Source: Anaerolineales bacterium (lineage in GTDB: Bacteria > Chloroflexota > Anaerolineae > Anaerolineales > Villigracilaceae). From it: a stretch of DNA of 64,000 nucleotides. The DNA lies in assembly GCA_030583905.1 (NCBI GenBank), contig CP129481.1, positions 2,170,001 to 2,234,000 of the forward strand. Direction: 5' to 3'. The position numbers and the translations under genes are program-made. Shown here piece by piece: positions 26,560 to 34,715 of the stretch (the stretch's first letter is position 1; each line of letters begins with the position of its first letter). The notes under the pieces were generated by a model. The model made no database searches. It worked only from the letters and a program-made list of their open reading frames with translations, and was not told the DNA's origin.

Positions 26560-27067
26560 ACGAATTGCCATCGTCGGCATCGGCAATGAGTTGCGCGGCG
26601 ATGATGCGGCAGGGATGCTCGTTGTCCGTGCTTTGAGTTTGCGTGTAGTCAATTTAGACAGTTTGCGAATTATTGAAGGTGGACACATCCCCGAAAACGC
26701 CACAGCCAACTTGCGAAAACTCGCCCCCGATTTGGTGCTGCTTATCGACGCCGCCGATATGGGAAAAGAAGCGGGGAGCATTGCGCTCATCCCCATGGAA
26801 CAGATCGAAGGAATGAGCGCCAACACACACAGCCTGCCGCTGTCCATGCTGGCGCGCTATTTGACCTTGGAATTAAATTGCGAAGTCGCCCTGCTTGGGA
26901 TTCAACCGAAGTCGGTTGAAATGGGTGAGCCTGTCAGCGATGAAGTGAATCAAGCAGTCAGAGACATTGCCGAAGAAATGTCCACGCTTTGCTCGGAATG
27001 TTTCTCCAACCCTGCTTCGACCACAATGCGCGGTACGATCTCTTCCCAGCCGACTGCCATCAGGTGA
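26501..27067 (+). CDS. Hydrogenase maturation protease (HycI/HyaD family)
   Basis: The core IAIVGIGNELRGDDAAG with the Asp/Glu metal-binding positions, and IEGGHIPENATANL followed by LVLLIDAADMG, identifies the nickel-dependent endopeptidase that trims the large-subunit C-terminus. The start is uncertain: the ATG at 26501 follows GGAAGAGG but overlaps the ferredoxin gene by 59 bases; a TTG at 26540 would give the usual short N-terminus. The 3' end overlaps the convergent metVF gene by 118 bases, and the last 30 or so residues (after about AEEMSTLCSECF) do not look like the family. Confidence 0.85.
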   Translation: MSTKCWRTSLSRLLTQQANKRIAIVGIGNELRGDDAAGMLVVRALSLRVVNLDSLRIIEGGHIPENATANLRKLAPDLVLLIDAADMGKEAGSIALIPMEQIEGMSANTHSLPLSMLARYLTLELNCEVALLGIQPKSVEMGEPVSDEVNQAVRDIAEEMSTLCSECFSNPASTTMRGTISSQPTAIR

Positions 27068-28440
27068 ATGCCGCTCACGCCTTGTTTGGCTTTTACTTTT
27101 TCCACCAACTCCAGCGCGATCTGTAAACCTTCTTTCTGTTCGCCGCCTTTTTCCTTGGCGGCTTCCATGCGTTTTAGAATTGTCTCCGGCACGAACACGC
27201 CGGGGATTTTCTTGTCCATGTACGCGGCGGTTTTGTAATTCTTCAGCGGGGTGATGCCGATCAGAATGTGAACTTTATCCAAAATATTCCGCTTGGAAAT
27301 TTCATTCAGCCATTCGTCGAGCGCGTCTGCATCAAAGACTACATTGGTTTGGAAGAACTGCGCCCCCGCGTTGACCTTCTTCTGCTCGCGCAACGCCTGA
27401 AACTTCATGTTGGATGCGAACGGTGATGCCGCCGCACCGAGGAAATATTTCGGCGAAGTTTTGATCTCACGCCCGTCGAGATATTTCGCTTCATCCCGCA
27501 TCCGGCGCAGGATCCACAGCATTTGAATTCCGTCCAAGTCGACAACATCCATGCGCCCTTGCGGACCGGATCCCAGCACCATGCTGTCGCCTGTCAGACA
27601 CAACATGTTGCGAATCCCCAACGCGGATGCGCCCATCACGCTCGATTGCAGACTGACACGGGTATGGTCGCGCCCGGTGATCTGCATCACGGGGTCGGCG
27701 CCCAAGTCCAATGCGATCTTGCTGCACGCCATCGATGACATGCGCGGAATCGCCGACGCGCTGTCGGTGAAATTGAGCGCCGCGGTATACGGTTTGAGCA
27801 TTTCGATATTCTGTTTGAATTTGTCCGTGTCGATGGAAAGGGGAGGCGTGACTTCCGCCGCGACGACGAACTCGCCTGCTTTCAATCTGCGTTCCAGTTC
27901 GGAAACGGGTTCGTCATATTTCGGCGCGTGATATTCTGCATCGCCCTGCCACCAATCGGGCTGGCGCACAGGCTTGAAGATGGAATCCAATGTTTGAGAA
28001 ACAGAACCAGGCTTCCCCGAAGTCAGACCCGCGGCGATGGTCTTTAGTCCAATTTTGCCCGCTTGTTCGAACACATCGCCCCAACTATCGTGTCCTGCCT
28101 TATTCCAATCCATGGGCGGCAGCACTTCAAGCAATAACGCTTCACGACCAAGTTTGAAAGACCGTTCGTAGATCTTATACCAAATGCACGGGCGCGACTC
28201 GTCCACGTAACATTTTTCGGGGGTTGAGCCGCCGCACGGTCCGTTGCGCAGCCCCTTCGGGCATTCCATCGGGCAGATGAAGGCGGTTTCCTGCAGGAGG
28301 CAGTTGCCGCACATGCGGCAGCCGAACAGAGGTCCCTTGACTGCCAGTTCGATCTTTGCGAGCGCGCGTTTTTTGAGCGGCTGGCGTTTGAACGGCATGA
28401 ACGGCGGCTGGTAACGGCGACCTGGTGTGAAGCCCGGCAT
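26950..28440 (-). CDS. metF: MetV-MetF fusion: methylene-tetrahydrofolate reductase
   Basis: 496 residues. The first about 100 residues form a Cys-rich MetV-type domain (CRMCGNCLLQETAFICPMECPKG and GPCGGS) expected to bind an iron-sulfur cluster or zinc. The rest is a MetF (beta/alpha)8 barrel with LEVLPPMDW, ALNFTDSASA, MQITGRD, NMLCLTGDS and LIGITPL blocks. In acetogens MetV and MetF are separate subunits of the enzyme that reduces methylene-THF to methyl-THF in the Wood-Ljungdahl pathway; here they are joined. On the minus strand AGGAGA stands before the ATG and TATAAT-like boxes lie just upstream. It converges on the hydrogenase operon. Confidence 0.85.
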   Translation of the reverse strand: MPGFTPGRRYQPPFMPFKRQPLKKRALAKIELAVKGPLFGCRMCGNCLLQETAFICPMECPKGLRNGPCGGSTPEKCYVDESRPCIWYKIYERSFKLGREALLLEVLPPMDWNKAGHDSWGDVFEQAGKIGLKTIAAGLTSGKPGSVSQTLDSIFKPVRQPDWWQGDAEYHAPKYDEPVSELERRLKAGEFVVAAEVTPPLSIDTDKFKQNIEMLKPYTAALNFTDSASAIPRMSSMACSKIALDLGADPVMQITGRDHTRVSLQSSVMGASALGIRNMLCLTGDSMVLGSGPQGRMDVVDLDGIQMLWILRRMRDEAKYLDGREIKTSPKYFLGAAASPFASNMKFQALREQKKVNAGAQFFQTNVVFDADALDEWLNEISKRNILDKVHILIGITPLKNYKTAAYMDKKIPGVFVPETILKRMEAAKEKGGEQKEGLQIALELVEKVKAKQGVSGIHLMAVGWEEIVPRIVVEAGLEKHSEQSVDISSAMSLTA

Positions 28441-28513
28441 GGCTGTCTCCTGAGATTATATATTATATATAATTTTACCCAGACTCAATTCTTTTGGGAA
28501 GTGCCCGACTGGG

Positions 28514-28519
28514 TATAAT
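28514..28519 (+). promoter_or_regulatory. Candidate -10 box close to the start of the CAP-LysM gene
   Basis: TATAAT ends only 7 bases before the ATG at 28527. A transcript starting at the usual distance would begin at or next to the start codon, giving a leaderless or nearly leaderless mRNA. The -35 region is weak. Confidence 0.4.
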
Positions 28520-28526
28520 TTTCAGG

Positions 28527-29537
28527 ATGAAAAAACATATTTTTTGGATGCTGCTCGCGCTTCTTTTCGCGACCGTCGGTCTGCTACCGTCCATACGGGC
28601 GGATGCCCGTCTCGGGCATGTTTCCCCCAACCTCTCCGCCCAGGCTTTGATCGCGGAAGTGAACGCTTTGCGGGCTTCGGAGAATTTGCCAGCCCTTCAG
28701 GTCAATCAGATCCTGGCGCGCACCGCGCAGACTCACGCAGATTACATCGCCGGCACCGGCGTGCTGACCCAGTTCAGCGCGGATGGAAAACGCCCCTACC
28801 AGCGCGCGCTGGATGCGGGCTATTCGGTGGCGGGGGATATCTCGGTGGGCGGGCTGTTCGCGGAGTTGATCTATTCGGGCTCAACCATCTCTCCAGCGGA
28901 TGTCGTGAGCGCGTGGAAGAGCGATGCAAGTCAGTTGCGCTCCTTGCTTTCTCCTGACCTGCGTGATGCTGGCGCTGGCATGGCGGTTGCAAATGGCATC
29001 ACGTACTATGTGCTGGACCTCGGCTCGGAAGTGGACGAATCCCCGCCGACCTCCACGCCGGAAACGCCGGGTCAGTTCGTCATTTCCACAGCCGGCGCGC
29101 GCGGCACGGAGGCTGTGATCGTCATCGTCAGTACGCCGCAACCAGACGGCGAGACGGTCCATATCGTGAGGCGGGGAGATGCATTGTGGAGCATCGCGCT
29201 GGCGTACGGCACAACAGTCGACGATTTGAAGCGCCTGAATCGCCTCGCGTCTGAAAATATCTTCGAGGGGCAAAGTCTGCAGATCCGGCAGGCGGTGACA
29301 GGCACACCGCCTCCGACCGAAACCCCAGCTGGGACCGCGACGCTTGGCATTCCCACATCCACCGCCACACTTCCCGTTACCGCCACCATCACATCCACCG
29401 CCACGCCGGAACCGGTCGCGCCGGCATCCCTTCGCAGCGGCGGGATGGTGGTTGGCGTCATTGTCATCGTTGCGCTTTTGGCGGCAGGGGTTGGCTCGCT
29501 GCTTGGGCGAAAAAAATCAGGAAAAGCGGCGGATTAA
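28527..29537 (+). CDS. CAP-domain and LysM surface protein with C-terminal membrane anchor
   Basis: 336 residues from the ATG at 28527. An N-terminal signal or anchor helix (about 1-25) is followed by a CAP/SCP-like domain (about 40-170; LIAEVNALRASENLPALQVNQILARTA pattern), a LysM peptidoglycan-binding domain (about 210-250; VRRGDALWSIALAYGTTVDDL), a Thr/Pro linker, and a C-terminal helix (about 300-325) with a basic tail (GRKKSGKAAD). This layout suggests a wall-binding protein held in the membrane. CAP proteins without catalytic residues are common in this role. Confidence 0.85.
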   Translation: MKKHIFWMLLALLFATVGLLPSIRADARLGHVSPNLSAQALIAEVNALRASENLPALQVNQILARTAQTHADYIAGTGVLTQFSADGKRPYQRALDAGYSVAGDISVGGLFAELIYSGSTISPADVVSAWKSDASQLRSLLSPDLRDAGAGMAVANGITYYVLDLGSEVDESPPTSTPETPGQFVISTAGARGTEAVIVIVSTPQPDGETVHIVRRGDALWSIALAYGTTVDDLKRLNRLASENIFEGQSLQIRQAVTGTPPPTETPAGTATLGIPTSTATLPVTATITSTATPEPVAPASLRSGGMVVGVIVIVALLAAGVGSLLGRKKSGKAAD

Positions 29538-29598
29538 CATCATGCCCTTTCCATTACATCCGAACTAACCGATTAATCTTCAGCCTGATATACTTTTG

Positions 29599-29616
29599 TT
29601 GTGAAAATTAACACAA
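29599..29616. promoter_or_regulatory. Rex/CRP-like operator upstream of the formate channel gene
   Basis: TTGTGAAAATTAACACAA matches 12 of 14 fixed positions of the Rex consensus TTGTGAA-N4-TTCACAA; it also fits a CRP/FNR-type half-site pattern. It ends 20 bases before the ATG of the channel gene, a suitable place for repression. Confidence 0.5.
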
Positions 29617-29636
29617 ACAGTAGAAAGGGATAGCCA

Positions 29637-30524
29637 ATGACTGAAGTACGGATCGACTCGCTGTTGCCCGCCGAAATGGCGACACGGGCGGAGTATCTCG
29701 GCGTCCGCAAGGCGGAGATGCCCGCCATAAACATGCTGATGCTTTCCATTTTAGCGGGGGCGTTCATCTCTCTGGGCGCGATCTTTGCCACAACAGTGGC
29801 AGCAGGCGGTATGTCCGTTACGGCAGCGGATGGGGCGGTGGCATACACCACAGGTTTGCCTTACGGCGTAACGCGTTTGTTGACCGGATTGGTCTTTTGT
29901 CTCGGACTTATTCTGGTCGTCGTCGGCGGCGCGGAACTGTTCACGGGCAACAATCTGATCGTGATGGCATGGGCGAGCGGCAAGGTGACCGGGCGTGCTC
30001 TGCTCCGCAATTGGGTCATTGTGTATATTGGAAATTTCCTTGGTTCCATTGGCACAGTGATACTGATGTTCTTCTCGAAACAATATACGTTCGGTTCCGA
30101 TTCTGTCGGTCTTGCCGCCCTGCGGATCGGCGTTGCGAAAGTCGAGCTTGAATTTGTCCAGGCGATCGCGCTTGGCATTCTTTGTAATGCGCTTGTTTGT
30201 CTCGCCGTGTGGCTGACATACAGCGCGCGCACCACGCTGGACAAGATCGCCTCGATCGTCTTCCCGATCACTGCCTTTGTCGCCGCTGGTTTTGAACACA
30301 GCATTGCGAACATGTACTTTATTCCATACGCCTTGTTCATCAAGAACTTCGATCCTGCGTTCATGGAGAGGGTCGGCGGCAAGGTTGCCAATTTGGACAT
30401 GCTCACATGGGATGCATTCTTTGTCAACAACCTGATTCCTGTTACGATTGGGAATATAATAGGCGGTGCGGTGCTGGTTGCCGCCATCTACTGGGTCGTA
30501 TTCTTGAGAGCAAAGAAAGATTAA
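29637..30524 (+). CDS. Formate/nitrite transporter family channel (FocA/NirC-like)
   Basis: 295 residues, six membrane helices. It has LAGAFISLGAIF in the first helix, AELFTGNN in the re-entrant Omega loop of the third, GNFLGSIG, LGILCNALVCLAVWL, and AGFEHSIANMYFIP carrying the pore His. FNT channels carry formate, nitrite or hydrosulfide as pentamers. The nearby hydrogenase and metVF genes make formate the most plausible substrate, but selectivity cannot be read from the sequence. It has an AGAAAGGG ribosome binding site and is followed 12 bases later by an Lrp-type gene. Confidence 0.9.
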   Translation: MTEVRIDSLLPAEMATRAEYLGVRKAEMPAINMLMLSILAGAFISLGAIFATTVAAGGMSVTAADGAVAYTTGLPYGVTRLLTGLVFCLGLILVVVGGAELFTGNNLIVMAWASGKVTGRALLRNWVIVYIGNFLGSIGTVILMFFSKQYTFGSDSVGLAALRIGVAKVELEFVQAIALGILCNALVCLAVWLTYSARTTLDKIASIVFPITAFVAAGFEHSIANMYFIPYALFIKNFDPAFMERVGGKVANLDMLTWDAFFVNNLIPVTIGNIIGGAVLVAAIYWVVFLRAKKD

Positions 30525-30536
30525 AAAGGAGAAACC

Positions 30537-30767
30537 ATGAAAGCGTATATCATGATCAAAATCCGTGCCGGAGATGTCAAGGATGTTGTCAACCACCTCC
30601 GCAAAGTTGAAGATGTCGTCGAAGCGCACATGACCTTCGGTCCATATGATGCGGTTGCGGTGGTGGACACAGCCGACATCGCCAAGCTTGGAAAGATCAC
30701 CGCGCTGGAGATCCAGCCCATCCCCGGTGTCGAACAGACACTGACCTGCCTTGCGGTGGATGTATAA
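30537..30767 (+). CDS. Stand-alone Lrp/AsnC ligand-binding (RAM) domain protein
   Basis: 76 residues that make up only the RAM domain of Lrp/AsnC regulators: AYIMIKIRAGDVKDVVNHL, then VVEAHMTFGPYDAVAVVD and the last beta strand CLAVDV. There is no DNA-binding helix-turn-helix. Such proteins bind amino acids or other small ligands and may tune a partner regulator. AAGGAG stands before the ATG, and a strong terminator follows. Confidence 0.88.
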   Translation: MKAYIMIKIRAGDVKDVVNHLRKVEDVVEAHMTFGPYDAVAVVDTADIAKLGKITALEIQPIPGVEQTLTCLAVDV

Positions 30768-30787
30768 TCTCCAATTCTCCCGTTTTC

Positions 30788-30823
30788 TAAAATCGGGCTG
30801 GCTTTGTCAGCCCGATTTTTTCT
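30788..30823 (+). terminator. Intrinsic terminator after the Lrp-like gene
   Basis: AAAATCGGGCTGGC pairs with the TCAGCCCGATTTTTT arm, leaving a small loop, and is followed by T-run and TCTAG. Confidence 0.9.
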
Positions 30824-30857
30824 AGTAGAATAAACAAAGATTTCCTTAGTGTTTGAA

Positions 30858-30959
30858 ATGAAACGACTTGCCCCATTCGCCTTTACCCGTTTTCTTATTG
30901 TGCCCTGTTGCGCTGTATTTGTTTCCCTGCATTTTGAATGTAGCCAGCCCGCGTCGTGA
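30858..30959 (+). CDS. Possible 33-residue hydrophobic small protein
   Basis: A short open frame from ATG at 30858 to TGA at 30957-30959, coding MKRLAPFAFTRFLIVPCCAV and 13 further residues with an aromatic/hydrophobic core and three Cys in all. It lies between two terminators, with no clear ribosome binding site. It could be a small secreted or membrane peptide, or simply a non-coding transcript; the evidence is weak. Confidence 0.25.
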   Translation: MKRLAPFAFTRFLIVPCCAVFVSLHFECSQPAS

Positions 30960-30966
30960 AAGAAAC

Positions 30967-30998
30967 AAAAGCGGATATCTGCCGGATATCCGCTTTTT
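30967..30998 (+). terminator. Intrinsic terminator before the ABC exporter
   Basis: AAGCGGATATC and GATATCCGCTT form a perfect stem around TGCCG and are followed by T-run. It closes the short region with the possible small protein and lies just before the exporter start at 31022. Confidence 0.8.
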
Positions 30999-31021
30999 AC
31001 ACCTGACATTATTTTCCTGTT

Positions 31022-32845
31022 ATGAAAAATCTTCTTCGTATCACACCCTTTCTCAGACCGTATGTGCGGCAGATCGCCGTCACATTGGTGACCCTGCTGA
31101 CCCTTACGGGACTTAATCTGATCGTTCCGCGCGTCATTCAATCCGTGATCGACGATGGACTCATACGCGGCGATACCGCCTATCTGGTGCGCGCCGCGCT
31201 TCTTCTGCTCGGACTTGGGCTTGGTTCTGCGCTTCTGAGCATGGTCAACCGTTATGTTTCAGAGTGGGTCGCCGTGCATGTCGGCTATGACCTGCGCAAC
31301 CGCATGTATGACCATATCCAGTACCTGCCGTTCGAATACCATGACCACGCCCAATCGGGGCAGTTGATCTCGCGCTGTATCGAAGACGTGCGCGCCATCG
31401 AGCGTTTCTCCGGCTCATCCATCGCGGAATTGGTGCGGTTCGTGCTGCTGACAGTCGGCATCCTTGCCGTGATGCTTTCCACGAACGTCACGCTGGCGCT
31501 GATCGCGCTCCTGCCGATGATCCCCCTGATCCTGATGACGGGCAATTTCGGCACGCGCATCGGCAAGTTGTTCTTCGCAGTGGATGCGGCGGTGGGCGAA
31601 GTCTCCAACCGTTTGCAGGAGAATGTGACCGGCGTACAGGTCGTCCGCGCCTTTGCGCGGGAGAACTTCGAGATCAAGCGCTTTGAAGCCGCCAATATGG
31701 ACGTGTTCCGCAAGTGGGTCAAGGTCATTGACGAGTGGGCGAAGATCATGCCGACCACCAACTGGCTGACCACGCTTGGCACGATCCTGATCCTGTTCTT
31801 TGGCGGACAGATGGTGATGAGCGGCGAACTGACCGTCGGCGCGGTGGTGGCGTTCAATGCCTACATCCTGATGCTGGCGGAACCTGCCCAAGCACTGACG
31901 GGGCTTGTCAACGCGGGCGGCGAAGCGGCGGCGGGTGCCAAGAGGGTGTTCGAAGTTCTGGATGTGGAACCAGCCATAAAGTCCGGAGAAGATGCGGCGG
32001 CGTTATCCACATTGAGCGGCGAAGTTGCATTCAAGCGCGTCTCACTGCGCTATCAGGATGAGAAGACCGAGTCGCTTTCGGATATCAACGTGCATGTGAA
32101 ACAGAACCAGATCATCGCCTTGATCGGACCGACAGGCTCGGGCAAGACATCGCTGGTGAATTTGATCCCCCGCTTTTACGATGTGACCGAGGGCGCGGTG
32201 CTGGTGGATGGACACGATGTGCGCGATGTGAACCTGACATCCCTGCGAAGGCAGATCGGGATCGTGCTGCAAACGTCGCTGTTGTTCTCGGATACCATCC
32301 GCGCGAATATTGCCTATGGCAGACCCGATGCGACCGATGAAGAGATTTTTGCCGCCGCCAAAGCGGCGCAGGCGCATGAATTCATTACGGGCTTCACGAA
32401 GGGATATGACACCATCGTGGGCGAGCGCGGCGTGACGCTCTCCGGCGGACAGCGCCAGCGTGTGGCGATCGCGCGCGCGTTGTTGATGGACCCGCGCATT
32501 TTGATCCTCGATGATTCGCTTTCGAGCGTGGATACACAGACGGAGAAGCTCATCCAGGCTGCGCTGGATACCTTGATGGAAGGTCGCACCACCTTTGTGA
32601 TCGCGCACCGTATGAGCACGGTCCGCCGCGCGGATATGATCTTGGTGATGGATAAAGGCAGGATCGTCGAGCGCGGCACGCATGACGAATTGCTCGCCAA
32701 GGGCGGCTTGTATAAGGAGATCCACGACCTGCAATTGCAGCTGCGGGACACCTTTGAAGACGAAATGAAGGAAGTTGAGTTGATCATCAGCGAGAAACCG
32801 ACGCATGAGAACACCATCATTTCGGGCAGGTCAAATTCAGGATAA
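31022..32845 (+). CDS. ABC exporter half (degenerate ATP site)
   Basis: 607 residues: six-helix exporter membrane domain (about 1-310), then a nucleotide-binding domain (about 330-575) with Walker A GPTGSGKTS at 369, signature LSGGQ at 473 and Walker B ILILDDS with Asp497. The next residue, Asp498, stands where the catalytic Glu normally is, so this half carries a degenerate, poorly hydrolysing site. With the next gene it forms a heterodimer of the TM287/288 or BmrCD kind, whose substrates are drugs or lipids. No signal for a specific cargo is seen. Confidence 0.9.
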   Translation: MKNLLRITPFLRPYVRQIAVTLVTLLTLTGLNLIVPRVIQSVIDDGLIRGDTAYLVRAALLLLGLGLGSALLSMVNRYVSEWVAVHVGYDLRNRMYDHIQYLPFEYHDHAQSGQLISRCIEDVRAIERFSGSSIAELVRFVLLTVGILAVMLSTNVTLALIALLPMIPLILMTGNFGTRIGKLFFAVDAAVGEVSNRLQENVTGVQVVRAFARENFEIKRFEAANMDVFRKWVKVIDEWAKIMPTTNWLTTLGTILILFFGGQMVMSGELTVGAVVAFNAYILMLAEPAQALTGLVNAGGEAAAGAKRVFEVLDVEPAIKSGEDAAALSTLSGEVAFKRVSLRYQDEKTESLSDINVHVKQNQIIALIGPTGSGKTSLVNLIPRFYDVTEGAVLVDGHDVRDVNLTSLRRQIGIVLQTSLLFSDTIRANIAYGRPDATDEEIFAAAKAAQAHEFITGFTKGYDTIVGERGVTLSGGQRQRVAIARALLMDPRILILDDSLSSVDTQTEKLIQAALDTLMEGRTTFVIAHRMSTVRRADMILVMDKGRIVERGTHDELLAKGGLYKEIHDLQLQLRDTFEDEMKEVELIISEKPTHENTIISGRSNSG

Positions 32846-32909
32846 ATTTCGTCCGCGGGTTTCGCAGAGGTGATCAGTTGCCTCTGAGCGACCTGCGGAT
32901 ATAAAAACT

Positions 32910-34706
32910 ATGGCAACTAAAATCATCCCACCAACATTCATCACCCAGTCCGAAGAGCAGTTGGACAAGTTCTACGATCCCGTCGTTGCACGCGGACTTT
33001 TGCAGTTCCTGAAACCATACGCCGGACGCATGGCGTTTGCATTGGGACTGATGGTCATTGTCACCGCCGCCGCGGTTTCGGGACCGTACTTTGTCAAACT
33101 GGCAATTGACGACGGCATTGGCGCGAACGATATGACCGCCCTGCGGAATATCGCGCTCGCCTATCTGGTCGTCTCCATTATTCAATTGGGACTGAACTAT
33201 TGGCGCGTGCGCATCATGGCGCGGGTCGGGCAGCATATTCTGTATGACGTCCGTACGGTCATGTTCGACCATCTGCAAAAATTGTCGCTGAGTTTCTACA
33301 ACCGTTACAGCGTAGGGCGCGTCATTACCCGCGTCATCAACGATGTGGGAACTCTGCGCGAGTTCATCACCTGGGCGGTGCTGGCGATTGTCCGCAACCT
33401 GCTCGGGATCGTCGGCACCATCATCGCAATGTTGTCGTTGAATCTCGAACTGTCCCTGCTGACCTTTGCCGTCCTGCCGATCATGGTCTGGGCAACGATC
33501 ATTTTCCGCAAGGTGGCGCGCAAGAACTATCGCAAGGTGCGCGCGGCGGTCTCGTGGGCGAACTCGGTGCTGGCGGAGAACGTCAACGGCGTGCGCGTGG
33601 TGCAGGCTTTCTCCCGTCAACGGCACAACCATGAGCAATTCAAAGGCTACGTCAACCGTTATTTTCTTGAGACCAGTCTCGATGCCGCCAAGGTTGCTTC
33701 GCTGTTCACGCCGGTGATCGACATCCTCGGCGCAGTAGCGACTGCACTGGTCGTGTACATCGGCGGGACGGCTGTGTTGGGCGAGTCTATTACGGCGGGC
33801 GTGCTCATCGCCTTCATACTGTACATTGACCGCTTCTTCGAACCCATCCGCGACCTGAGCCGCCGTTTCGATACGCTTCAATCCACGATGGCGGGCGGCG
33901 AGCGCATTTTGGAACTGCTCAATACGCCGGTCGAGGTTCGGGATGCGGAAGATGCCCGGGAGATGCCGCCAATTACCGGCGCGGTCCGATTCGATAACGT
34001 CTCCTTTCATTATTCCGATGACCCGACCCTTGTCCTCGATCAAATCAATTTGGATGTAAAACCCGGCGAGACGGTTGCCTTCGTCGGCGAGACGGGTGCG
34101 GGCAAGACGACCATCGTCAAACTGCTGACGCGCTTCCATGACCCAACCGACGGCTGTGTGCTCGTGGACGGCGTTGACCTGCGGACGGTGACTCAGCAAT
34201 CCCTGCGCCGGCAGATGGGCATGGTCCTGCAAGACCCGTTCCTGTTCAATGGCACGGTCAGGGAGAATATCCTGTTCGGGCGGCTGGATGCCAGCGACGA
34301 TGACGTGATCGCCGCCGCGCAAGCGGTTGGCGCGCATGATTTCATCGTGAATTTGAAGAATGGCTATGAAACATCCGTGGAGGAGGGCGGCGCGACTCTG
34401 AGCGTTGGTCAGCGGCAATTGCTCTCATTTGCGCGCGCACTGCTGGCAAATCCCCGAATTTTGATATTGGACGAAGCAACATCATCCGTTGATATGCAGA
34501 CCGAGCAGATCATCCAGACGGCATTGGCGCGCTTGTTGAAAGGACGCACATCCTTTGTCATTGCGCATCGTCTCTCCACCATCACGAATGCGGATAAGAT
34601 CGTTGTGATCGAAGACGGAAATATCGCCGAGCAGGGAACACATACTGAATTGCTGGCGAAGCAGGGTAAATACTTTGATCTGTACAAAACGGGATTTCAG
34701 GAGTGA
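32910..34706 (+). CDS. ABC exporter half (catalytic ATP site)
   Basis: 598 residues with six membrane helices and a C-terminal nucleotide-binding domain. Walker A GETGAGKTT, signature LSVGQ and Walker B ILILDEA with the catalytic Glu522 are intact, unlike in the partner gene 64 bases upstream. The two halves are therefore asymmetric, as in heterodimeric exporters. The gap between the genes holds no obvious terminator, so they are likely cotranscribed. Confidence 0.92.
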   Translation: MATKIIPPTFITQSEEQLDKFYDPVVARGLLQFLKPYAGRMAFALGLMVIVTAAAVSGPYFVKLAIDDGIGANDMTALRNIALAYLVVSIIQLGLNYWRVRIMARVGQHILYDVRTVMFDHLQKLSLSFYNRYSVGRVITRVINDVGTLREFITWAVLAIVRNLLGIVGTIIAMLSLNLELSLLTFAVLPIMVWATIIFRKVARKNYRKVRAAVSWANSVLAENVNGVRVVQAFSRQRHNHEQFKGYVNRYFLETSLDAAKVASLFTPVIDILGAVATALVVYIGGTAVLGESITAGVLIAFILYIDRFFEPIRDLSRRFDTLQSTMAGGERILELLNTPVEVRDAEDAREMPPITGAVRFDNVSFHYSDDPTLVLDQINLDVKPGETVAFVGETGAGKTTIVKLLTRFHDPTDGCVLVDGVDLRTVTQQSLRRQMGMVLQDPFLFNGTVRENILFGRLDASDDDVIAAAQAVGAHDFIVNLKNGYETSVEEGGATLSVGQRQLLSFARALLANPRILILDEATSSVDMQTEQIIQTALARLLKGRTSFVIAHRLSTITNADKIVVIEDGNIAEQGTHTELLAKQGKYFDLYKTGFQE

Positions 34707-34715
34707 GGAGCGAGG

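Noticed and set aside
32874..34418. 514-codon open frame antisense to the second ABC exporter gene
   Set aside because: Mirror frame of a conserved gene; its His/Arg/Gln-rich composition is that of a shadow frame.
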